Below are positions 1 to 10,141 of a DNA stretch of 64,000 nucleotides, one piece after another. The number at the start of each line of letters is the position of its first letter. Within the stretch, counting starts at the first letter, position 1. Origin of the DNA: Cloacibacterium normanense (GTDB lineage: Bacteria > Bacteroidota > Bacteroidia > Flavobacteriales > Weeksellaceae); NCBI RefSeq assembly GCF_003860565.1, contig NZ_CP034157.1:1240001-1304000 (forward strand). The letters are read 5' to 3'. A program made the translations under genes and the position numbers. The notes under the pieces were generated by a model. It had not been told where the DNA came from. It did not search any database and saw only the letters and a list, made by a program, of their open reading frames with translations.

Positions 1-348
1 GCAAAAGCACAAGTAACTTATGATTTGAAGAAAATGAAAATCGAGGTAGATTCTACTGATAAAAAACTGATTATCAAAGAAATCCCAAATGCGGACATCA
101 AGATTTTTACTGATGCAGAAATCACTTCGCTTGACGATTCATTTTTCGACCGTTTTTCCGAAGAAGATTTCAAAAGAATCACCAATAATGCTAGAAAAAA
201 CGCCGAAAAAACCGTTGACCAAACCAAACTGCGAAACGAAGGCAGAAAACAATTGCTACAAAACTTAAATGATATTTTCGTTCTTGCCAAAGCTTTGAAA
301 TACGAAGTGGTAGATGATACCAATACCTTTGATTTATCTAAATTATAA
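1..348 (+). CDS. DUF4230 domain-containing protein, C-terminal part (5' truncated by window edge)
   Basis: The frame is open from base 1, so the gene begins outside the window and only about 115 C-terminal residues are present. The visible part has a beta-rich stretch (AQVTYDLKKMKIEVD, then KKLIIKEIPNADI) followed by a long charged helix ending near FDLSKL. This layout resembles the DUF4230 family of small, usually membrane-anchored proteins of unknown function in Bacteroidota. The family call rests on pattern memory. A strong hairpin with a T-run lies directly after the stop, so this is the last gene of its transcript. Function is unknown. Confidence 0.6.
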   Translation, partial: AKAQVTYDLKKMKIEVDSTDKKLIIKEIPNADIKIFTDAEITSLDDSFFDRFSEEDFKRITNNARKNAEKTVDQTKLRNEGRKQLLQNLNDIFVLAKALKYEVVDDTNTFDLSKL

Positions 349-352
349 TACC

Positions 353-378
353 AAGACGCTTTAAAAGGCGTCTTTTTT
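353..378 (+). terminator. Rho-independent terminator after the DUF4230 gene
   Basis: The stem AAGACGC (353-359) pairs with GCGTCTT (368-374) across an 8-nt loop and is followed by a run of T. It sits 5 nt after the stop codon. Confidence 0.8.
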
Positions 379-452
379 ATAATATTTCCTTGAAATTATG
401 TAATCTTTTATCTTAATAATTGAGTGAATTTTGCTTTATAAAATTATGAATT

Positions 453-650
453 ATGAAAAAGCAAAATTTTACAAAAAAGGTGAAAAATAATGCCGAAAAT
501 ACTAAGCAAAACCAAGATTTTCCTAATGTTCCGCAAACACCAAAATCCGAAGGGACTTCTCAAATTAATAAAAATCAAATAAAAAAAGGATCAGAAGCTA
601 ATCCTGACGGCAGAACAGAGAATACAGAAAAACACAAAAGCGAAGAATAA
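453..650 (+). CDS. Small, lysine/asparagine-rich hypothetical protein (65 aa)
   Basis: This is a 65-residue, highly charged protein with low sequence complexity (many K, N, Q, E), no hydrophobic segment and no recognisable domain. It looks intrinsically disordered. The ATG at 453 is the only in-frame start. It lies between a terminator upstream and the convergent leuB gene, so it would be monocistronic. Flavobacteria carry many small disordered proteins of this sort, but coding status rests only on an uninterrupted frame and a composition like neighbouring genes. No function can be given. Confidence 0.45.
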   Translation: MKKQNFTKKVKNNAENTKQNQDFPNVPQTPKSEGTSQINKNQIKKGSEANPDGRTENTEKHKSEE

Positions 651-699
651 ATCCTTCGCTCTTGCAACAAATAACAATAATTCTAAAGTCTTTCAATAA

Positions 700-1821
700 T
701 TAGACAATTGTAGATTTACCAAGTTTTACATTCTCAAAATTGTAATAAGAATTTTCTGAAAACTTAATATAATCTACTATAAAATCTCCTACCTCACTGG
801 TAGAATAATTTTGTTCTTTATTCAGGTCTTCTGTCACATATCTATGATCAATGGCGTGTTCTACCGCTTCTCTCAATTTGTTTGCCGCCACATCTAATTT
901 TAAATAATCTAATAACATTGCAGCGCTCAAAATAGATGCAATAGGATTGGCAATTCCTTTTCCTTTTGCCTGAGGATAAGACCCGTGAATTGGCTCGAAA
1001 AGGGCATTATCATTACCAATAGAAGCTGAAGGAAGCAAACCAATAGAACCACCAATTACACTGGCTTCATCAGAAATAATATCTCCAAACATATTTTCGG
1101 TAAGAATTACATCAAATTGTTTCGGATTAAGAATCATTTGCATAGCAGCATTATCTACAAACAAAAATTCTAATGTAACATCTGGATAATCTTTGGCAAT
1201 ATCTTGCACCACTTTTCTCCAAAGTCTAGAAGTGTCCAAAACATTAGCTTTATCTATCAAAGTTAATTTTTTTCTTCTTTTTTGAGCATCTTGAAATGCC
1301 AAATGTGCAATCTGAACAATTTCGTCTTTGTTGTATTTACAAATATCATACGCAAATTCTCCGTTTTCGTCTGTAAATTTTTCGCCAAAATAAATCCCGC
1401 TAATCAATTCTCTATAGATTTGAATATCTGTTCCATCTACAATTTCTTTTTTCAACGGACTTTTCTTGGTAATAGAAGAATACGTCTTAATCGGACGAAT
1501 ATTGGCAAAAAGTCCCAATTCTTTTCTTAATTTCAACAAACCTTGCTCTGGTCTCACCTTCGCATCAGGATTATTATCAAAATAAGGGTCACCAATTGCT
1601 CCAAAAAGTACAGCATCAGCATTTTTACAAACAGTTAAGGTTTCTTCTGGCAAAGGATTTCCTGTTTCAAAAATAGCTTCTGCTCCCATTTTAGCATATT
1701 CAAATTCAAATTTATATTGAAATGCTTGTGCAATTACATTCAAAACTTTTACACTTTCTGCGGTTACTTCTGGACCTATTCCATCACCAGGAAGAACTGC
1801 TATTTTATAACTATTGCTCAT
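700..1821 (-). CDS. leuB: 3-isopropylmalate dehydrogenase
   Basis: This enzyme oxidises and decarboxylates 3-isopropylmalate to 2-oxoisocaproate with NAD+, the third step of leucine synthesis in the cytosol. The N-terminus reads [15 protein letters not shown], the family signature. Later the [12 protein letters not shown] stretch carries the metal-binding aspartates, and [18 protein letters not shown] is the conserved NAD-site region. The length (373 aa) is normal. I chose the ATG at 1821, which gives MSNSYKIAV and an 11-nt overlap with leuD. An in-frame ATG at 1845 would add eight unlikely residues (MNKKHKKY). It is the last gene of the leuA-C-D-B operon. Confidence 0.96.
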   Translation of the reverse strand: MSNSYKIAVLPGDGIGPEVTAESVKVLNVIAQAFQYKFEFEYAKMGAEAIFETGNPLPEETLTVCKNADAVLFGAIGDPYFDNNPDAKVRPEQGLLKLRKELGLFANIRPIKTYSSITKKSPLKKEIVDGTDIQIYRELISGIYFGEKFTDENGEFAYDICKYNKDEIVQIAHLAFQDAQKRRKKLTLIDKANVLDTSRLWRKVVQDIAKDYPDVTLEFLFVDNAAMQMILNPKQFDVILTENMFGDIISDEASVIGGSIGLLPSASIGNDNALFEPIHGSYPQAKGKGIANPIASILSAAMLLDYLKLDVAANKLREAVEHAIDHRYVTEDLNKEQNYSTSEVGDFIVDYIKFSENSYYNFENVKLGKSTIV

Positions 1822-2410
1822 ATACTTTTTGTGTTTCTTGTTCAAATTTTTCTATTTCTGCTTTCTTACTAATAAGGAAATCGATATCGTCATAACCATT
1901 CATCAGACAGATTTTTTTGTAAGCATCTAGCTCAAATGTTTCAGATTTTCCGTTAAAACTAATGCTTTGTTCTTCTACATTTACCGTAATTTCAGTTTCA
2001 GGATTTTCTGTAATGGTTGATAATAAATCTTTCAAAAATTCATCAGAAACTTTTACAGGAAGCAAACCATTATTGAGTGCATTTCCTCTAAAAATATCTG
2101 CGAAATAACTAGAAACCACTACTTTAAAACCATAATCCGTCAAAGCCCAAGCTGCGTGTTCTCTACTACTTCCACAACCGAAATTGTTTCCTGCAACTAA
2201 TATTTCACCACTGTATTTTGGATTATTCAATACAAAATCTGAAATCGGTTCATTGGTTTGAGAATTATATCTCCAATCTCTGAAAAGATTATTTCCAAAG
2301 CCTTCTTTGTTGATACTTTTCAAAAATCTAGCAGGAATAATCTGATCGGTATCTATATTTTCAGCAGGCAAAGGCACTGCTTTTGATTGTAATAAAACTA
2401 ATTTTTGCAT
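1811..2410 (-). CDS. leuD: 3-isopropylmalate dehydratase small subunit
   Basis: This small subunit of isopropylmalate isomerase pairs with LeuC to interconvert 2- and 3-isopropylmalate. The 199-aa length fits. Family signatures are [18 protein letters not shown] near the N-terminus (the swivel-domain substrate loop) and [15 protein letters not shown] around residues 73-88. The stop overlaps the leuB start by 11 nt, consistent with translational coupling in one transcript with leuC upstream. Confidence 0.96.
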   Translation of the reverse strand: MQKLVLLQSKAVPLPAENIDTDQIIPARFLKSINKEGFGNNLFRDWRYNSQTNEPISDFVLNNPKYSGEILVAGNNFGCGSSREHAAWALTDYGFKVVVSSYFADIFRGNALNNGLLPVKVSDEFLKDLLSTITENPETEITVNVEEQSISFNGKSETFELDAYKKICLMNGYDDIDFLISKKAEIEKFEQETQKVYEQ

Positions 2411-2503
2411 AATTTAAAATTAATGTTCTCAGTTCAAAAATTGACTTAAGATTTATATAAAATTTGTGATTTTAATTGGTTTTCAATTGTTAAAACTTGA
2501 TTT

Positions 2504-3880
2504 TTAATTCAAATTTTGATAACCTACAATTTTACCTTCTACAGCTACTTTTGCAGCAGTTAACGGACTTGCCAAAATGGTTCTAGCACCTTGTCCTTGT
2601 CTTCCCTCGAAATTTCTGTTTGAAGTAGAAACGCAATATTCACCTTCCGGAATTTTATCGTCATTCATCGCCAAACAAGCCGAACATCCCGGTTGACGAA
2701 TTTGAAAACCTGCTTCATTAAAAATTTTATCCAAACCTTCTTCGTAAATCTGTTTTGCTACTTGTTGCGAACCTGGAACCAACCAAGCCGTAATATTTTC
2801 CGCTTTTTTCTTTCCTTTAACATAATCTGCAGCCGAACGGAAATCTTCAATTCTTGCATTGGTACAACTTCCAATAAAAACATAATTCACTTTAATTTCA
2901 GACGGTGATTGCCCTGCATTCAAGCCCATATATTTCAAAGCTTTTTCCTCAGATTCGTTTTGAGGAGTTGGCACAGATTGATTTACAGAAATTCCCATTC
3001 CAGGATTAGTTCCGTAAGTAATCATCGGTTGAATATCAGCTGCATCAAAAGTAAATTCTGCATCGAAAATAGCGCCTTCATCAGTTTTCAAAGTCTTCCA
3101 ATAAGCCAGTTTCTCTTCCCATTCTTCACCTTTTGGTGCAAATTGTCTTCCTTTTACATAATTGAAAGTAGTTTCGTCTGGTGCAATCATTCCACCTCTA
3201 GCTCCCATTTCAATACTCATGTTACAAACCGTCATTCTGCCTTCCATTGACATATTTTCGAAAACTTCACCTGCATATTCACAGAAATACCCTGTTCCTG
3301 CATCTGTTCCTGTTTTAGAAATAATGTAAAGAATCACATCTTTTGGTTGAACTTCAGGATTGAGTTTTCCATTAACCGTAACTCTCATTGATTTTGGTTT
3401 GTTCAAAAGCAAACATTGACTTGCAAAAACCTGTGCAACTTGGCTTGTCCCGATTCCGAAAGCAATGCTACCAAAAGCACCGTGTGTAGAAGTATGACTG
3501 TCTCCACAAACTATGCTCATTCCTGGTTGTGTAACGCCTAATTCTGGAGCAATAATGTGTACAATTCCTTGATATTGATGTCCTAAACCGTACAATTCAA
3601 TATTATTTTTTTTGCAATTTTCTGTCAATTGCTGAACTTGTGTTCTTGATAATTCATCACGAATTGGCAATTCTTGTTGTAAAGTTGGTACGTTGTGATC
3701 GGCAGTTGCAACAATTTGTTTTGTTCTAAAAATTTCGAGATCTCTAGATTCCAATTCTGCAAAAGCTTGCGGACTTGTTACCTCGTGGATCAAATGTTTG
3801 TCAATATAAATAATTTGTGGACCATTTGGAACGGTATCTACAACGTGAGCATCCCAAACTTTATCAAATAATGTTTTCAT
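2504..3880 (-). CDS. leuC: 3-isopropylmalate dehydratase large subunit
   Basis: This is the aconitase-like catalytic subunit holding a [4Fe-4S] cluster. The three cluster cysteines are visible at C339 ([11 protein letters not shown]), C399 and C402 ([12 protein letters not shown]). The catalytic-region signature [12 protein letters not shown] lies near residue 127. The 458-aa length is normal for the bacterial LeuC family. It lies 93 nt upstream of leuD and 189 nt downstream of leuA in the same direction. The leuA-leuC gap is AT-rich with fragments of the dispersed 'aatcgtaa' repeat and no gene. Confidence 0.96.
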   Translation of the reverse strand: MKTLFDKVWDAHVVDTVPNGPQIIYIDKHLIHEVTSPQAFAELESRDLEIFRTKQIVATADHNVPTLQQELPIRDELSRTQVQQLTENCKKNNIELYGLGHQYQGIVHIIAPELGVTQPGMSIVCGDSHTSTHGAFGSIAFGIGTSQVAQVFASQCLLLNKPKSMRVTVNGKLNPEVQPKDVILYIISKTGTDAGTGYFCEYAGEVFENMSMEGRMTVCNMSIEMGARGGMIAPDETTFNYVKGRQFAPKGEEWEEKLAYWKTLKTDEGAIFDAEFTFDAADIQPMITYGTNPGMGISVNQSVPTPQNESEEKALKYMGLNAGQSPSEIKVNYVFIGSCTNARIEDFRSAADYVKGKKKAENITAWLVPGSQQVAKQIYEEGLDKIFNEAGFQIRQPGCSACLAMNDDKIPEGEYCVSTSNRNFEGRQGQGARTILASPLTAAKVAVEGKIVGYQNLN

Positions 3881-4069
3881 TTTATGTTGAAAGTTATTTT
3901 TTTAACTACAAAAGAGACAAAAGTTTTCTCAATTACAAAGAATTACAACAGAAAAAAGTTTAAAATTTTTGCTTTTTTTACTTTTGAAGTTCTTATTTGT
4001 CTAATATTTCTTTTGATCCTTTTGCGGTTATTTTTTTAATTATTAAATTCTTAAATCAAAAATCGTAAT

Positions 4070-5233
4070 TTAAACCGTTTTTTGGCTAAAAGTAGCCATC
4101 ATTACTTGTAAATCTTCGTTTACGACTTCTTTTTTGATATCAGCAATTTTCAAAAATTCTTGGTACAAATAATCCAACTCATTTTTAGTGACATCAAAGC
4201 CAATATTTTTAAATCTATAAGCCAAAGCAGAGCGTCCACTTCTTGCTGTTAAAACGATAGAAGATTCGTTTACGCCCACTTCTGCAGGATCGATAATTTC
4301 GTAGGTTTCACGGTTTTTAATGACACCATCTTGGTGAATCCCCGAACTGTGTGCGAAAGCATTAGCTCCTACAATTGCTTTGTTGGGCTGAACAGGCATT
4401 CCCATTAATTCCGAAACCATCAAACTCATTTCGTTCAACATTTTCGAGTTAACATCGGTATATAAATTTAAGTCTTTATGTTGCTTCAAAATCATTACCA
4501 CTTCTTCTAAAGCTGTGTTTCCAGCTCTTTCTCCTAAACCATTGATGGTACATTCTATTTGGCGAGCTCCGTTTATAACTCCAGAAATAGAATTAGCGGT
4601 TGCTAAACCTAAATCATTATGACAATGACAAGAAAGCACCGCTTTTTCAATACCTTTTACGTTTTCTCGTAAATATTTCATTTTTGCGCCATATTGTTCT
4701 GGTAAACAATAACCTGTAGTATCAGGAATGTTAAGAACTGTAGCGCCTGCTTTTATAACTTCTTCGCAGACTTTTGCCAAAAATTCATTGTCTGTTCTTC
4801 CAGCATCTTCGGCATAAAATTCTACATCTTCTACGAAGGTTTTAGCATATTTCACTGCTTCCACAGCTCTTTCTAAAACGGCTTCTCTGGTAGAATTAAA
4901 TTTGAATTTAATATGATTATCAGAAGTACCAATTCCTGTATGGATTCTTGGTTTTTTAGCAAATTTAAGAGCTTCAGCGGCAGTTTCTATATCTTTTTTG
5001 TTGGCTCTGGTTAAACCACAAACCGTTGCATTTCTTACAATTTTAGAAATTTCGGTAACCGAATAAAAATCTCCCGGACTAGAAATCGGGAAACCAGCTT
5101 CAATAATATCCACACCTAATTCGTCTAGCTTTTCGGCAATGACTAATTTTTGTTCGGTATTTAATTTGCATCCCGGGACTTGTTCCCCATCTCGCAATGT
5201 TGTATCAAAAATTTCAATCTTTTCGGGATTCAT
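4070..5233 (-). CDS. leuA: 2-isopropylmalate synthase, short form
   Basis: This enzyme condenses acetyl-CoA with 2-oxoisovalerate in the first committed step of leucine synthesis. Signatures are [12 protein letters not shown] at the N-terminus (metal and substrate site) and [12 protein letters not shown] with the metal-binding HxH around residue 200. The protein is only 387 aa. The catalytic TIM barrel and linker are present, but the roughly 130-residue C-terminal leucine-sensing domain of full-length LeuA (about 520 aa) is absent. A related homocitrate or citramalate synthase is possible from sequence alone, but the leuCDB neighbours argue for LeuA. I chose the ATG at 5233 over the TTG two codons upstream. 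Confidence 0.9.
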   Translation of the reverse strand: MNPEKIEIFDTTLRDGEQVPGCKLNTEQKLVIAEKLDELGVDIIEAGFPISSPGDFYSVTEISKIVRNATVCGLTRANKKDIETAAEALKFAKKPRIHTGIGTSDNHIKFKFNSTREAVLERAVEAVKYAKTFVEDVEFYAEDAGRTDNEFLAKVCEEVIKAGATVLNIPDTTGYCLPEQYGAKMKYLRENVKGIEKAVLSCHCHNDLGLATANSISGVINGARQIECTINGLGERAGNTALEEVVMILKQHKDLNLYTDVNSKMLNEMSLMVSELMGMPVQPNKAIVGANAFAHSSGIHQDGVIKNRETYEIIDPAEVGVNESSIVLTARSGRSALAYRFKNIGFDVTKNELDYLYQEFLKIADIKKEVVNEDLQVMMATFSQKTV

Positions 5234-5259
5234 AATCAAGTTTTTTAACTAATTTTGAA

Positions 5260-5267
5260 CAAAACTA
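5260..5267 (-). promoter_or_regulatory. Predicted -7 box of the leu operon
   Basis: On the minus strand this reads TAGTTTTG, an exact TAnnTTTG match. It lies 26 nt upstream of the leuA ATG, giving a short 5' leader of about 20 nt. No leucine-codon leader peptide or terminator hairpin is present, so attenuation like that of trp and his is not seen here. Confidence 0.6.
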
Positions 5268-5378
5268 ATATTTGATTACATTTTTAAAATATTTAAAACC
5301 TAAAAATTACAATATTCAAGAATTCAATTTTAAACTTAAAAAATTGATTTACAACATTTTACTTATCAAAAATTTACA

Positions 5379-6914
5379 ATGGCAGAATTGCAAAAAGACT
5401 TCTTATTTGTGCTGATAAAATCGCTTTCTACCTCAGAAAAGCGACAATTTAAGTTGTATGTAAACCGTCTCGGAATTAATGTAGATGCAAAATTTCTGCT
5501 CCTTTTTAATGAACTCGATAAAATGAATGAATATCAGGAAGAGATTATCATTCAGAAAAAAATTTCTACCAAACAACAACTTTCTAATCTAAAAGCACAT
5601 CTTTACAAGCAAATTTTGGTAAGTCTTAGAATGAATCCTATTCATCAAAATAATAGAATTCAATTGCGAGAACAACTAGATTTCGCCAATATTCTTTACC
5701 AAAAAGGATTGCACAAACAAGCCTTGAAAATTCTAGATAAAGCCAAACAATCTGCCTTAGAATTAGACGAAAAAACTATTGCATCAGAAATCATTGAACT
5801 CGAAAAAGTAATTGAATCTCAGTTTATTACCCGAAGTATCGACGGACGAGCAGATGAACTTATTCAACAATCTTCGGAGGTAAGTTTGCAGAATCAATAC
5901 GCCACACAATTGTCTAATCTTTCGCTAAAATTATACAGCGAAATGCTTACGCACGGTTATGTGAAAAATGATGAAGACAGAAAAAAAGTGATGCATATTT
6001 TTGATTCTCAAATCAAAAAAATAAAACTTGAAAAGCTGAATTTTACCGAAAAATTGTGGTATTACAAAGCTCACGTTTGGAAAAACCAATTGCTTCAAGA
6101 TTACAAATACACCTTAAAATACGCCTATCATTGGGTAGATCTCTTCCATCAGAAACCTGAAATGATGTTCAATCATCCTGTTTGGTACATCAAAGGTTAC
6201 AATTATTTATTGAAAATTCTTTTTTTGTACGGACAAGTTGATCGATTAGAAGAAAGTTTCAATAACTTCAAAAAAACGGTAAATTCTGAAAATTTTGTAC
6301 AAAATGACAATCTTCAATCTCTGATTTTTTTGACACATTATAATTCTTTGATGAACATTCATTTCATTAAAGGAGAGTTTTTTGCGGGTACGAAACTAAT
6401 TCCAGAAGTGGAGTTAAAAATGGAAAAATTCAAAGATAAAATAGATGAACATCATTATTTGATTCTTTATTTAAAGATGGCAGCTTTGCTTTTTGGTTCA
6501 AAAAAATACCCAGAATGTATTTCTTATGCGATGAAAATCATCAATTCTAAAGGAAATGTACAAGAAGATTTGCTTTTCCACACCAGAATTTTGGTTTTGA
6601 TGGCAAAATTTGAATCTGGAATAGACGAAGATTACGACGAATTTGTAAAAGCTACTCAAAAATTCGTTCAGAAAATGAAATATTCTGATGAAATCCATCA
6701 AGTTATCATCGAGTTTTTTAAAAAATTAGACGGTTTACTTCCTTCAGAACAACAAACTATTTTCAAAAACTTTGAAAATCAGCTCAATACATTTTCAGAA
6801 AACGATTATTACAAACGTACGCTACTCTACATAGATATTCACGGTTGGGCAAAATCTAAAGTGAAAAATGTAGATGTGGTGGAAATTATCAAAGGAAAAG
6901 TGAAGAAAGGGTGA
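5379..6914 (+). CDS. Conserved hypothetical protein, helical repeat type (511 aa)
   Basis: I do not recognise a named family. The 511-residue protein has no signal peptide or membrane segment and is almost entirely helical. It is rich in paired amphipathic helices, for example around QALKILDKAKQSALELDEKT and later YPECISYAMKIINSKG, which suggests TPR-like solenoid repeats and a scaffolding role in the cytosol. It is divergent from leuA across a 145-nt AT-rich spacer and is followed by a decamer repeat array. No catalytic motif is visible. Confidence 0.75.
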   Translation: MAELQKDFLFVLIKSLSTSEKRQFKLYVNRLGINVDAKFLLLFNELDKMNEYQEEIIIQKKISTKQQLSNLKAHLYKQILVSLRMNPIHQNNRIQLREQLDFANILYQKGLHKQALKILDKAKQSALELDEKTIASEIIELEKVIESQFITRSIDGRADELIQQSSEVSLQNQYATQLSNLSLKLYSEMLTHGYVKNDEDRKKVMHIFDSQIKKIKLEKLNFTEKLWYYKAHVWKNQLLQDYKYTLKYAYHWVDLFHQKPEMMFNHPVWYIKGYNYLLKILFLYGQVDRLEESFNNFKKTVNSENFVQNDNLQSLIFLTHYNSLMNIHFIKGEFFAGTKLIPEVELKMEKFKDKIDEHHYLILYLKMAALLFGSKKYPECISYAMKIINSKGNVQEDLLFHTRILVLMAKFESGIDEDYDEFVKATQKFVQKMKYSDEIHQVIIEFFKKLDGLLPSEQQTIFKNFENQLNTFSENDYYKRTLLYIDIHGWAKSKVKNVDVVEIIKGKVKKG

Positions 6915-6946
6915 AAGTTGGAAATTAGAATTTAGAAGTTAGAAAA

Positions 6947-7034
6947 TCAAACCATTTCAAACTATTTCAAACCACTTCAAACTAATTCAAACAAAATAAA
7001 ACTACTTCAAACCATTTCAAACAACTTCAAAACA
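6947..7034. repeat. Decamer tandem repeat array upstream of thrS
   Basis: About eight to nine degenerate copies of a 10-bp unit near ACCATTTCAA run without spacers from 6951 to 7030, with phase kept at exactly 10 bp. They lie in the 181-nt gap between the 511-aa gene and thrS. No coding frame spans them. Confidence 0.8.
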
Positions 7035-7061
7035 AATTACGTTACTTTCCTAAAAGTTTAC

Positions 7062-7069
7062 TATTTTTG
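7062..7069 (+). promoter_or_regulatory. Predicted -7 box of thrS
   Basis: TATTTTTG matches TAnnTTTG exactly and lies 26 nt before the thrS ATG. The decamer array ends about 28 nt upstream of it, that is, around the -33 region and above. Confidence 0.55.
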
Positions 7070-7095
7070 CACATTATTAAAATTAGGATTCCAAA

Positions 7096-9015
7096 ATGAT
7101 TAAAATTACTCTTCCAGACGGAAGCATTCGTGAGTTTGAAGGTGTAGTTACACCTCTAGAAGTTGCAAAATCTATCTCTGAAGGTTTGGCTAGAAACACT
7201 ATTTCTGCTGTGGTAAACGGCAAACAAGTAGAAGTCACGACGCCAATTACAGAAGATGCTACGCTTACGTTGCTTACCTGGAATGATGATTTAGGAAAGA
7301 AAGCTTTTTGGCATTCTTCAGCACACATTTTGGCTCAATCTATTTTAGATTTTTATCCAAATGCTAAATTAACCATCGGTCCAGCAATTGAAAACGGATT
7401 TTATTATGATGTAGATTTCGGTGATGAATCTCTTTCTGAAAAAGATTTTGAAAAAATCGAGAAAAAAATGCTCGAAAACGCCAAAAAAGATGCGACTTTC
7501 AATCTTTATTCTGTTTCTAAAGCAGATGCACTGAAAGAATACGCAGACAATCCTTATAAAACTGAATTAATCGAAAATTTACAAGACGGCGAAATCACGT
7601 TCTGTACGCATGATAACTTTACAGACCTTTGTAGAGGTGGTCACATTCCAAGTACAGGAATTGTAAAAGCTGTAAAAATTCTTAATGCAGCGGGAGCATA
7701 TTGGAGAGGAGACGAAAAAAATAAGCAATTGACTAGAGTTTACGGAATTTCTTTCCCTAAACAAAAAGAATTGACAGAATATCTAGAAAGATTAGAAGAA
7801 GCAAAAAGAAGAGACCACAGAAAACTAGGAAAAGAACTAGGAATCTTCGCTTTTTCTGAAAAAGTAGGTGCTGGTTTACCACTTTGGTTGCCAAAAGGAA
7901 CTGCGCTAAGAAAAAAATTAGAAAATTTCCTTTCAGAAGCTCAGAAAAAAGGTGGTTATGAGTTTGTAATGACTCCTCATATTGGGAATATTGAATTGTA
8001 CAAAACTTCTGGTCACTACGAAAAATATGGAGCAGATTCTTTCCAATCGATTAAAACTCCAAACGAAGGCGAAGAATTTTTCTTAAAACCAATGAACTGT
8101 CCGCATCACTGCGAGATTTATAAAACTTCTCAATGGTCTTATAAAGATTTACCTAAGAGATATGCAGAATTCGGAACGGTTTACAGATACGAGCAATCTG
8201 GTGAATTACACGGTTTAACCAGAGTAAGAGGTTTCACTCAAGATGACGCACACTTATTCTGTACACCAGACCAATTATTAAAAGAGTTTGAAGATGTAAT
8301 TGACTTGGTTCTTTACGTTTTCAAAAGCTTAGGATTTGAAGATTTTGTGACTCAAGTTTCACTTAGAGACAAAGAAAACAGATCAAAATATATCGGTTCA
8401 GAAGAAAATTGGGAAAAAGCAGAAAATGCAATCATCACTGCTGCACAAAACAAAGGTCTTAAAACCATCGTAGAATACGGAGAAGCTGCATTCTACGGCC
8501 CTAAACTAGACTTTATGGTAAAAGATGCTTTAGGCAGAAGTTGGCAATTAGGAACCATTCAAGTAGATTACAATTTACCAGAGAGATTTGACCTTTGGTA
8601 CACTGGTAATGACAATGAAAAACACAGACCCGTAATGATTCACAGAGCACCATTTGGTTCTATGGAACGTTTCATTGCAATTCTATTAGAAAACACTGCA
8701 GGAGATTTCCCACTATGGCTAAGTCCAGACCAATTTATCATTCTGCCTATTTCTGAAAAATATGTAGATTATGCTAAAAAAGTTTCACAATTATTAGAAA
8801 ATCACGATATTAGCGGATTAATTGACGACAGAAACGAAAAAACAGGTAAGAAAATTCGTGATGCAGAATTGAAGAAAATTCCGTTTATGTTAGTGGTAGG
8901 AGAAAATGAAGAACAGAACGGCACCATTTCTGTAAGAAGACGTGGAGAAGGTGATTTAGGAGCGATGAAATTAGAAGATTTCGTAACCTATTTCAAAGAA
9001 GCAGCAAAAATCTAA
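7096..9015 (+). CDS. thrS: Threonine--tRNA ligase
   Basis: This enzyme charges tRNA-Thr in the cytosol. The 639-aa protein has the full bacterial layout: an N-terminal TGS domain (about 1-60), an editing domain with [11 protein letters not shown], a class II catalytic core and an anticodon-binding domain. The zinc ligands of the active site are visible as the C in [10 protein letters not shown], the H in TQDDAHLFC and the H in [13 protein letters not shown]. It heads the thrS-infC-rpmI-rplT cluster, an order common in bacteria. Confidence 0.98.
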   Translation: MIKITLPDGSIREFEGVVTPLEVAKSISEGLARNTISAVVNGKQVEVTTPITEDATLTLLTWNDDLGKKAFWHSSAHILAQSILDFYPNAKLTIGPAIENGFYYDVDFGDESLSEKDFEKIEKKMLENAKKDATFNLYSVSKADALKEYADNPYKTELIENLQDGEITFCTHDNFTDLCRGGHIPSTGIVKAVKILNAAGAYWRGDEKNKQLTRVYGISFPKQKELTEYLERLEEAKRRDHRKLGKELGIFAFSEKVGAGLPLWLPKGTALRKKLENFLSEAQKKGGYEFVMTPHIGNIELYKTSGHYEKYGADSFQSIKTPNEGEEFFLKPMNCPHHCEIYKTSQWSYKDLPKRYAEFGTVYRYEQSGELHGLTRVRGFTQDDAHLFCTPDQLLKEFEDVIDLVLYVFKSLGFEDFVTQVSLRDKENRSKYIGSEENWEKAENAIITAAQNKGLKTIVEYGEAAFYGPKLDFMVKDALGRSWQLGTIQVDYNLPERFDLWYTGNDNEKHRPVMIHRAPFGSMERFIAILLENTAGDFPLWLSPDQFIILPISEKYVDYAKKVSQLLENHDISGLIDDRNEKTGKKIRDAELKKIPFMLVVGENEEQNGTISVRRRGEGDLGAMKLEDFVTYFKEAAKI

Positions 9016-9116
9016 GAAATTTTAGATTTAATTATAGAAGAATTTTGTTTTAATTTAAAATTCAAAATCTATAATTTAAAATTTTTAAAAAGAATTAACT
9101 TTAAAATTATACAACT

Positions 9117-9683
9117 ATAGCACAGAAATTTAACAACAGAGGAAGAGGACCAATGCGTCGCCCTGTACAAGAAGACTTACATCAAATTAACGAAAAAATC
9201 CGTGCAAAGGAAGTTCGTTTAGTAGGAGATAATGTAGAACCAGGAGTGTATCCTTTAGCAAGAGCTATTGCAATTGCTCAGGAACAAGATCTTGATTTAG
9301 TCGTTATTTCAGATAAAGCAGAACCTTATATCTGTAGAGTTCTTGAATACAAAAAATTTCTTTACGAACAAAAGAAGAAACAAAAGGAACTCAAGGCTAA
9401 GCAAGTAAAAGTTGTAGTAAAAGAAATCAGATTCGGACCTCAAACAGATGATCATGATTTCGAGTTCAAGAAAAAACATGCCGAGAAATTTTTAGAAGAA
9501 GGCTCTAAATTGAAAACGTATGTTTTCTTCAAAGGACGTTCTATTATCTTCAAAGACCAAGGTGAAATCTTACTTCTAAGACTCGCTCAAGAGCTAGAAC
9601 ACGTAGGAAAAGTAGACCAAATGCCTAAACTAGAAGGTAAGAGAATGATTATGATGATGAGCCCTAAAAAAGCGGCAAAATAA
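9117..9683 (+). CDS. infC: Translation initiation factor IF-3, probable ATA start codon
   Basis: IF-3 binds the 30S subunit, blocks subunit joining and checks start codons. The body shows the IF-3 domains: [21 protein letters not shown] (N-domain), a lysine-rich linker, and [25 protein letters not shown] with [15 protein letters not shown] (C-domain). The first in-frame ATG (9153) would give 176 aa. The frame upstream stays open and encodes [11 protein letters not shown], typical of flavobacterial IF-3 N-termini. The only plausible initiator there is ATA at 9117, giving 188 aa. IF-3 genes are known for ATT/ATA/ATC starts that make the factor repress its own synthesis. Confidence 0.93.
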   Translation: MAQKFNNRGRGPMRRPVQEDLHQINEKIRAKEVRLVGDNVEPGVYPLARAIAIAQEQDLDLVVISDKAEPYICRVLEYKKFLYEQKKKQKELKAKQVKVVVKEIRFGPQTDDHDFEFKKKHAEKFLEEGSKLKTYVFFKGRSIIFKDQGEILLLRLAQELEHVGKVDQMPKLEGKRMIMMMSPKKAAK

Positions 9684-9706
9684 TCTTTAATTAAAAAACA
9701 ATTATA

Positions 9707-9740
9707 AATCAAGGGATTTCTCCTCTGAAATCTCTTGATT
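9707..9740 (+). promoter_or_regulatory. Strong hairpin between infC and rpmI
   Basis: AATCAAGGGATTTC (9707-9720) pairs with GAAATCTCTTGATT (9727-9740) over a 6-nt loop. It lacks a following T-run, so it is a weak terminator, a processing site or an mRNA-stability element rather than a canonical terminator. Confidence 0.6.
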
Positions 9741-9746
9741 ATAGTA

Positions 9747-9777
9747 TTGCAGAGTATTATAAATTTTTATAATTTTG
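9747..9777 (+). promoter_or_regulatory. Predicted rpmI-rplT promoter
   Basis: TTG at 9747-9749, a 20-nt spacer and TAATTTTG at 9770-9777 match the Bacteroidota TTG-N19/20-TAnnTTTG promoter. This implies that rpmI-rplT can be transcribed separately from infC. Confidence 0.65.
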
Positions 9778-9814
9778 CAAACTCATTGATAACAAATACA
9801 TAAAAAGCAAAACA

Positions 9815-10012
9815 ATGCCAAAATTAAAAACGAAATCAGGTGCTAAAAAGCGTTTTGCTCTTACTGGTACAGGTAAGATCAAAAGAAAAAATGCTTACAA
9901 AAGCCACATCTTAACTAAAAAAGAAACGAAGCAAAAGAGAAATCTTACGCAAACTTCTTACGTTGCTACTGTGGATGAGAAAAGCGTTCTTCGCCAATTA
10001 GCAATTAAGTAG
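9815..10012 (+). CDS. rpmI: 50S ribosomal protein L35
   Basis: This is a small basic protein of the large subunit (65 aa). The N-terminal [20 protein letters not shown] and the following basic stretch are diagnostic for bL35. It sits in the conserved infC-rpmI-rplT arrangement and probably has its own promoter just upstream. Confidence 0.97.
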   Translation: MPKLKTKSGAKKRFALTGTGKIKRKNAYKSHILTKKETKQKRNLTQTSYVATVDEKSVLRQLAIK

Positions 10013-10077
10013 TTTTTATAAATCAATATTCGGTTTATAAGAATTCCTAAAAAATTCATTAAAAGTTAACCCTGAAA

Positions 10078-10111
10078 CGGTGCCTATAAGAGAACTTTAA
10101 ACGCAGTTCCG
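10078..10111 (+). promoter_or_regulatory. Possible L20 autoregulatory leader structure
   Basis: The 129-nt rpmI-rplT spacer contains a GC-richer patch. GAACT (10092-10096) can pair with AGTTC (10105-10109), and CGG (10078-10080) lies opposite CCG near 10109-10111. L20 represses its operon through an mRNA structure in several bacteria. Assignment here is inference only. Confidence 0.3.
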
Positions 10112-10141
10112 CCCTTTTCAAAAAAACAAAAAATTTAAATT

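Noticed and set aside
1282-1530. Plus-strand frames opposite leuB, leuC and many other genes
   Set aside because: They are shadows of the real genes: composition and sequence are unlike proteins and no motifs appear.
5240-5378. Leucine attenuator before leuA
   Set aside because: No peptide with Leu codons and no terminator hairpin lie between the -7 box and the ATG.
6947-7034. CRISPR-like array before thrS
   Set aside because: Units are 10 bp without spacers and degenerate. No cas genes are in the window.
7035-7095. T-box riboswitch before thrS
   Set aside because: No T-box motif or specifier stem is seen, and T-boxes are not expected in Bacteroidota.
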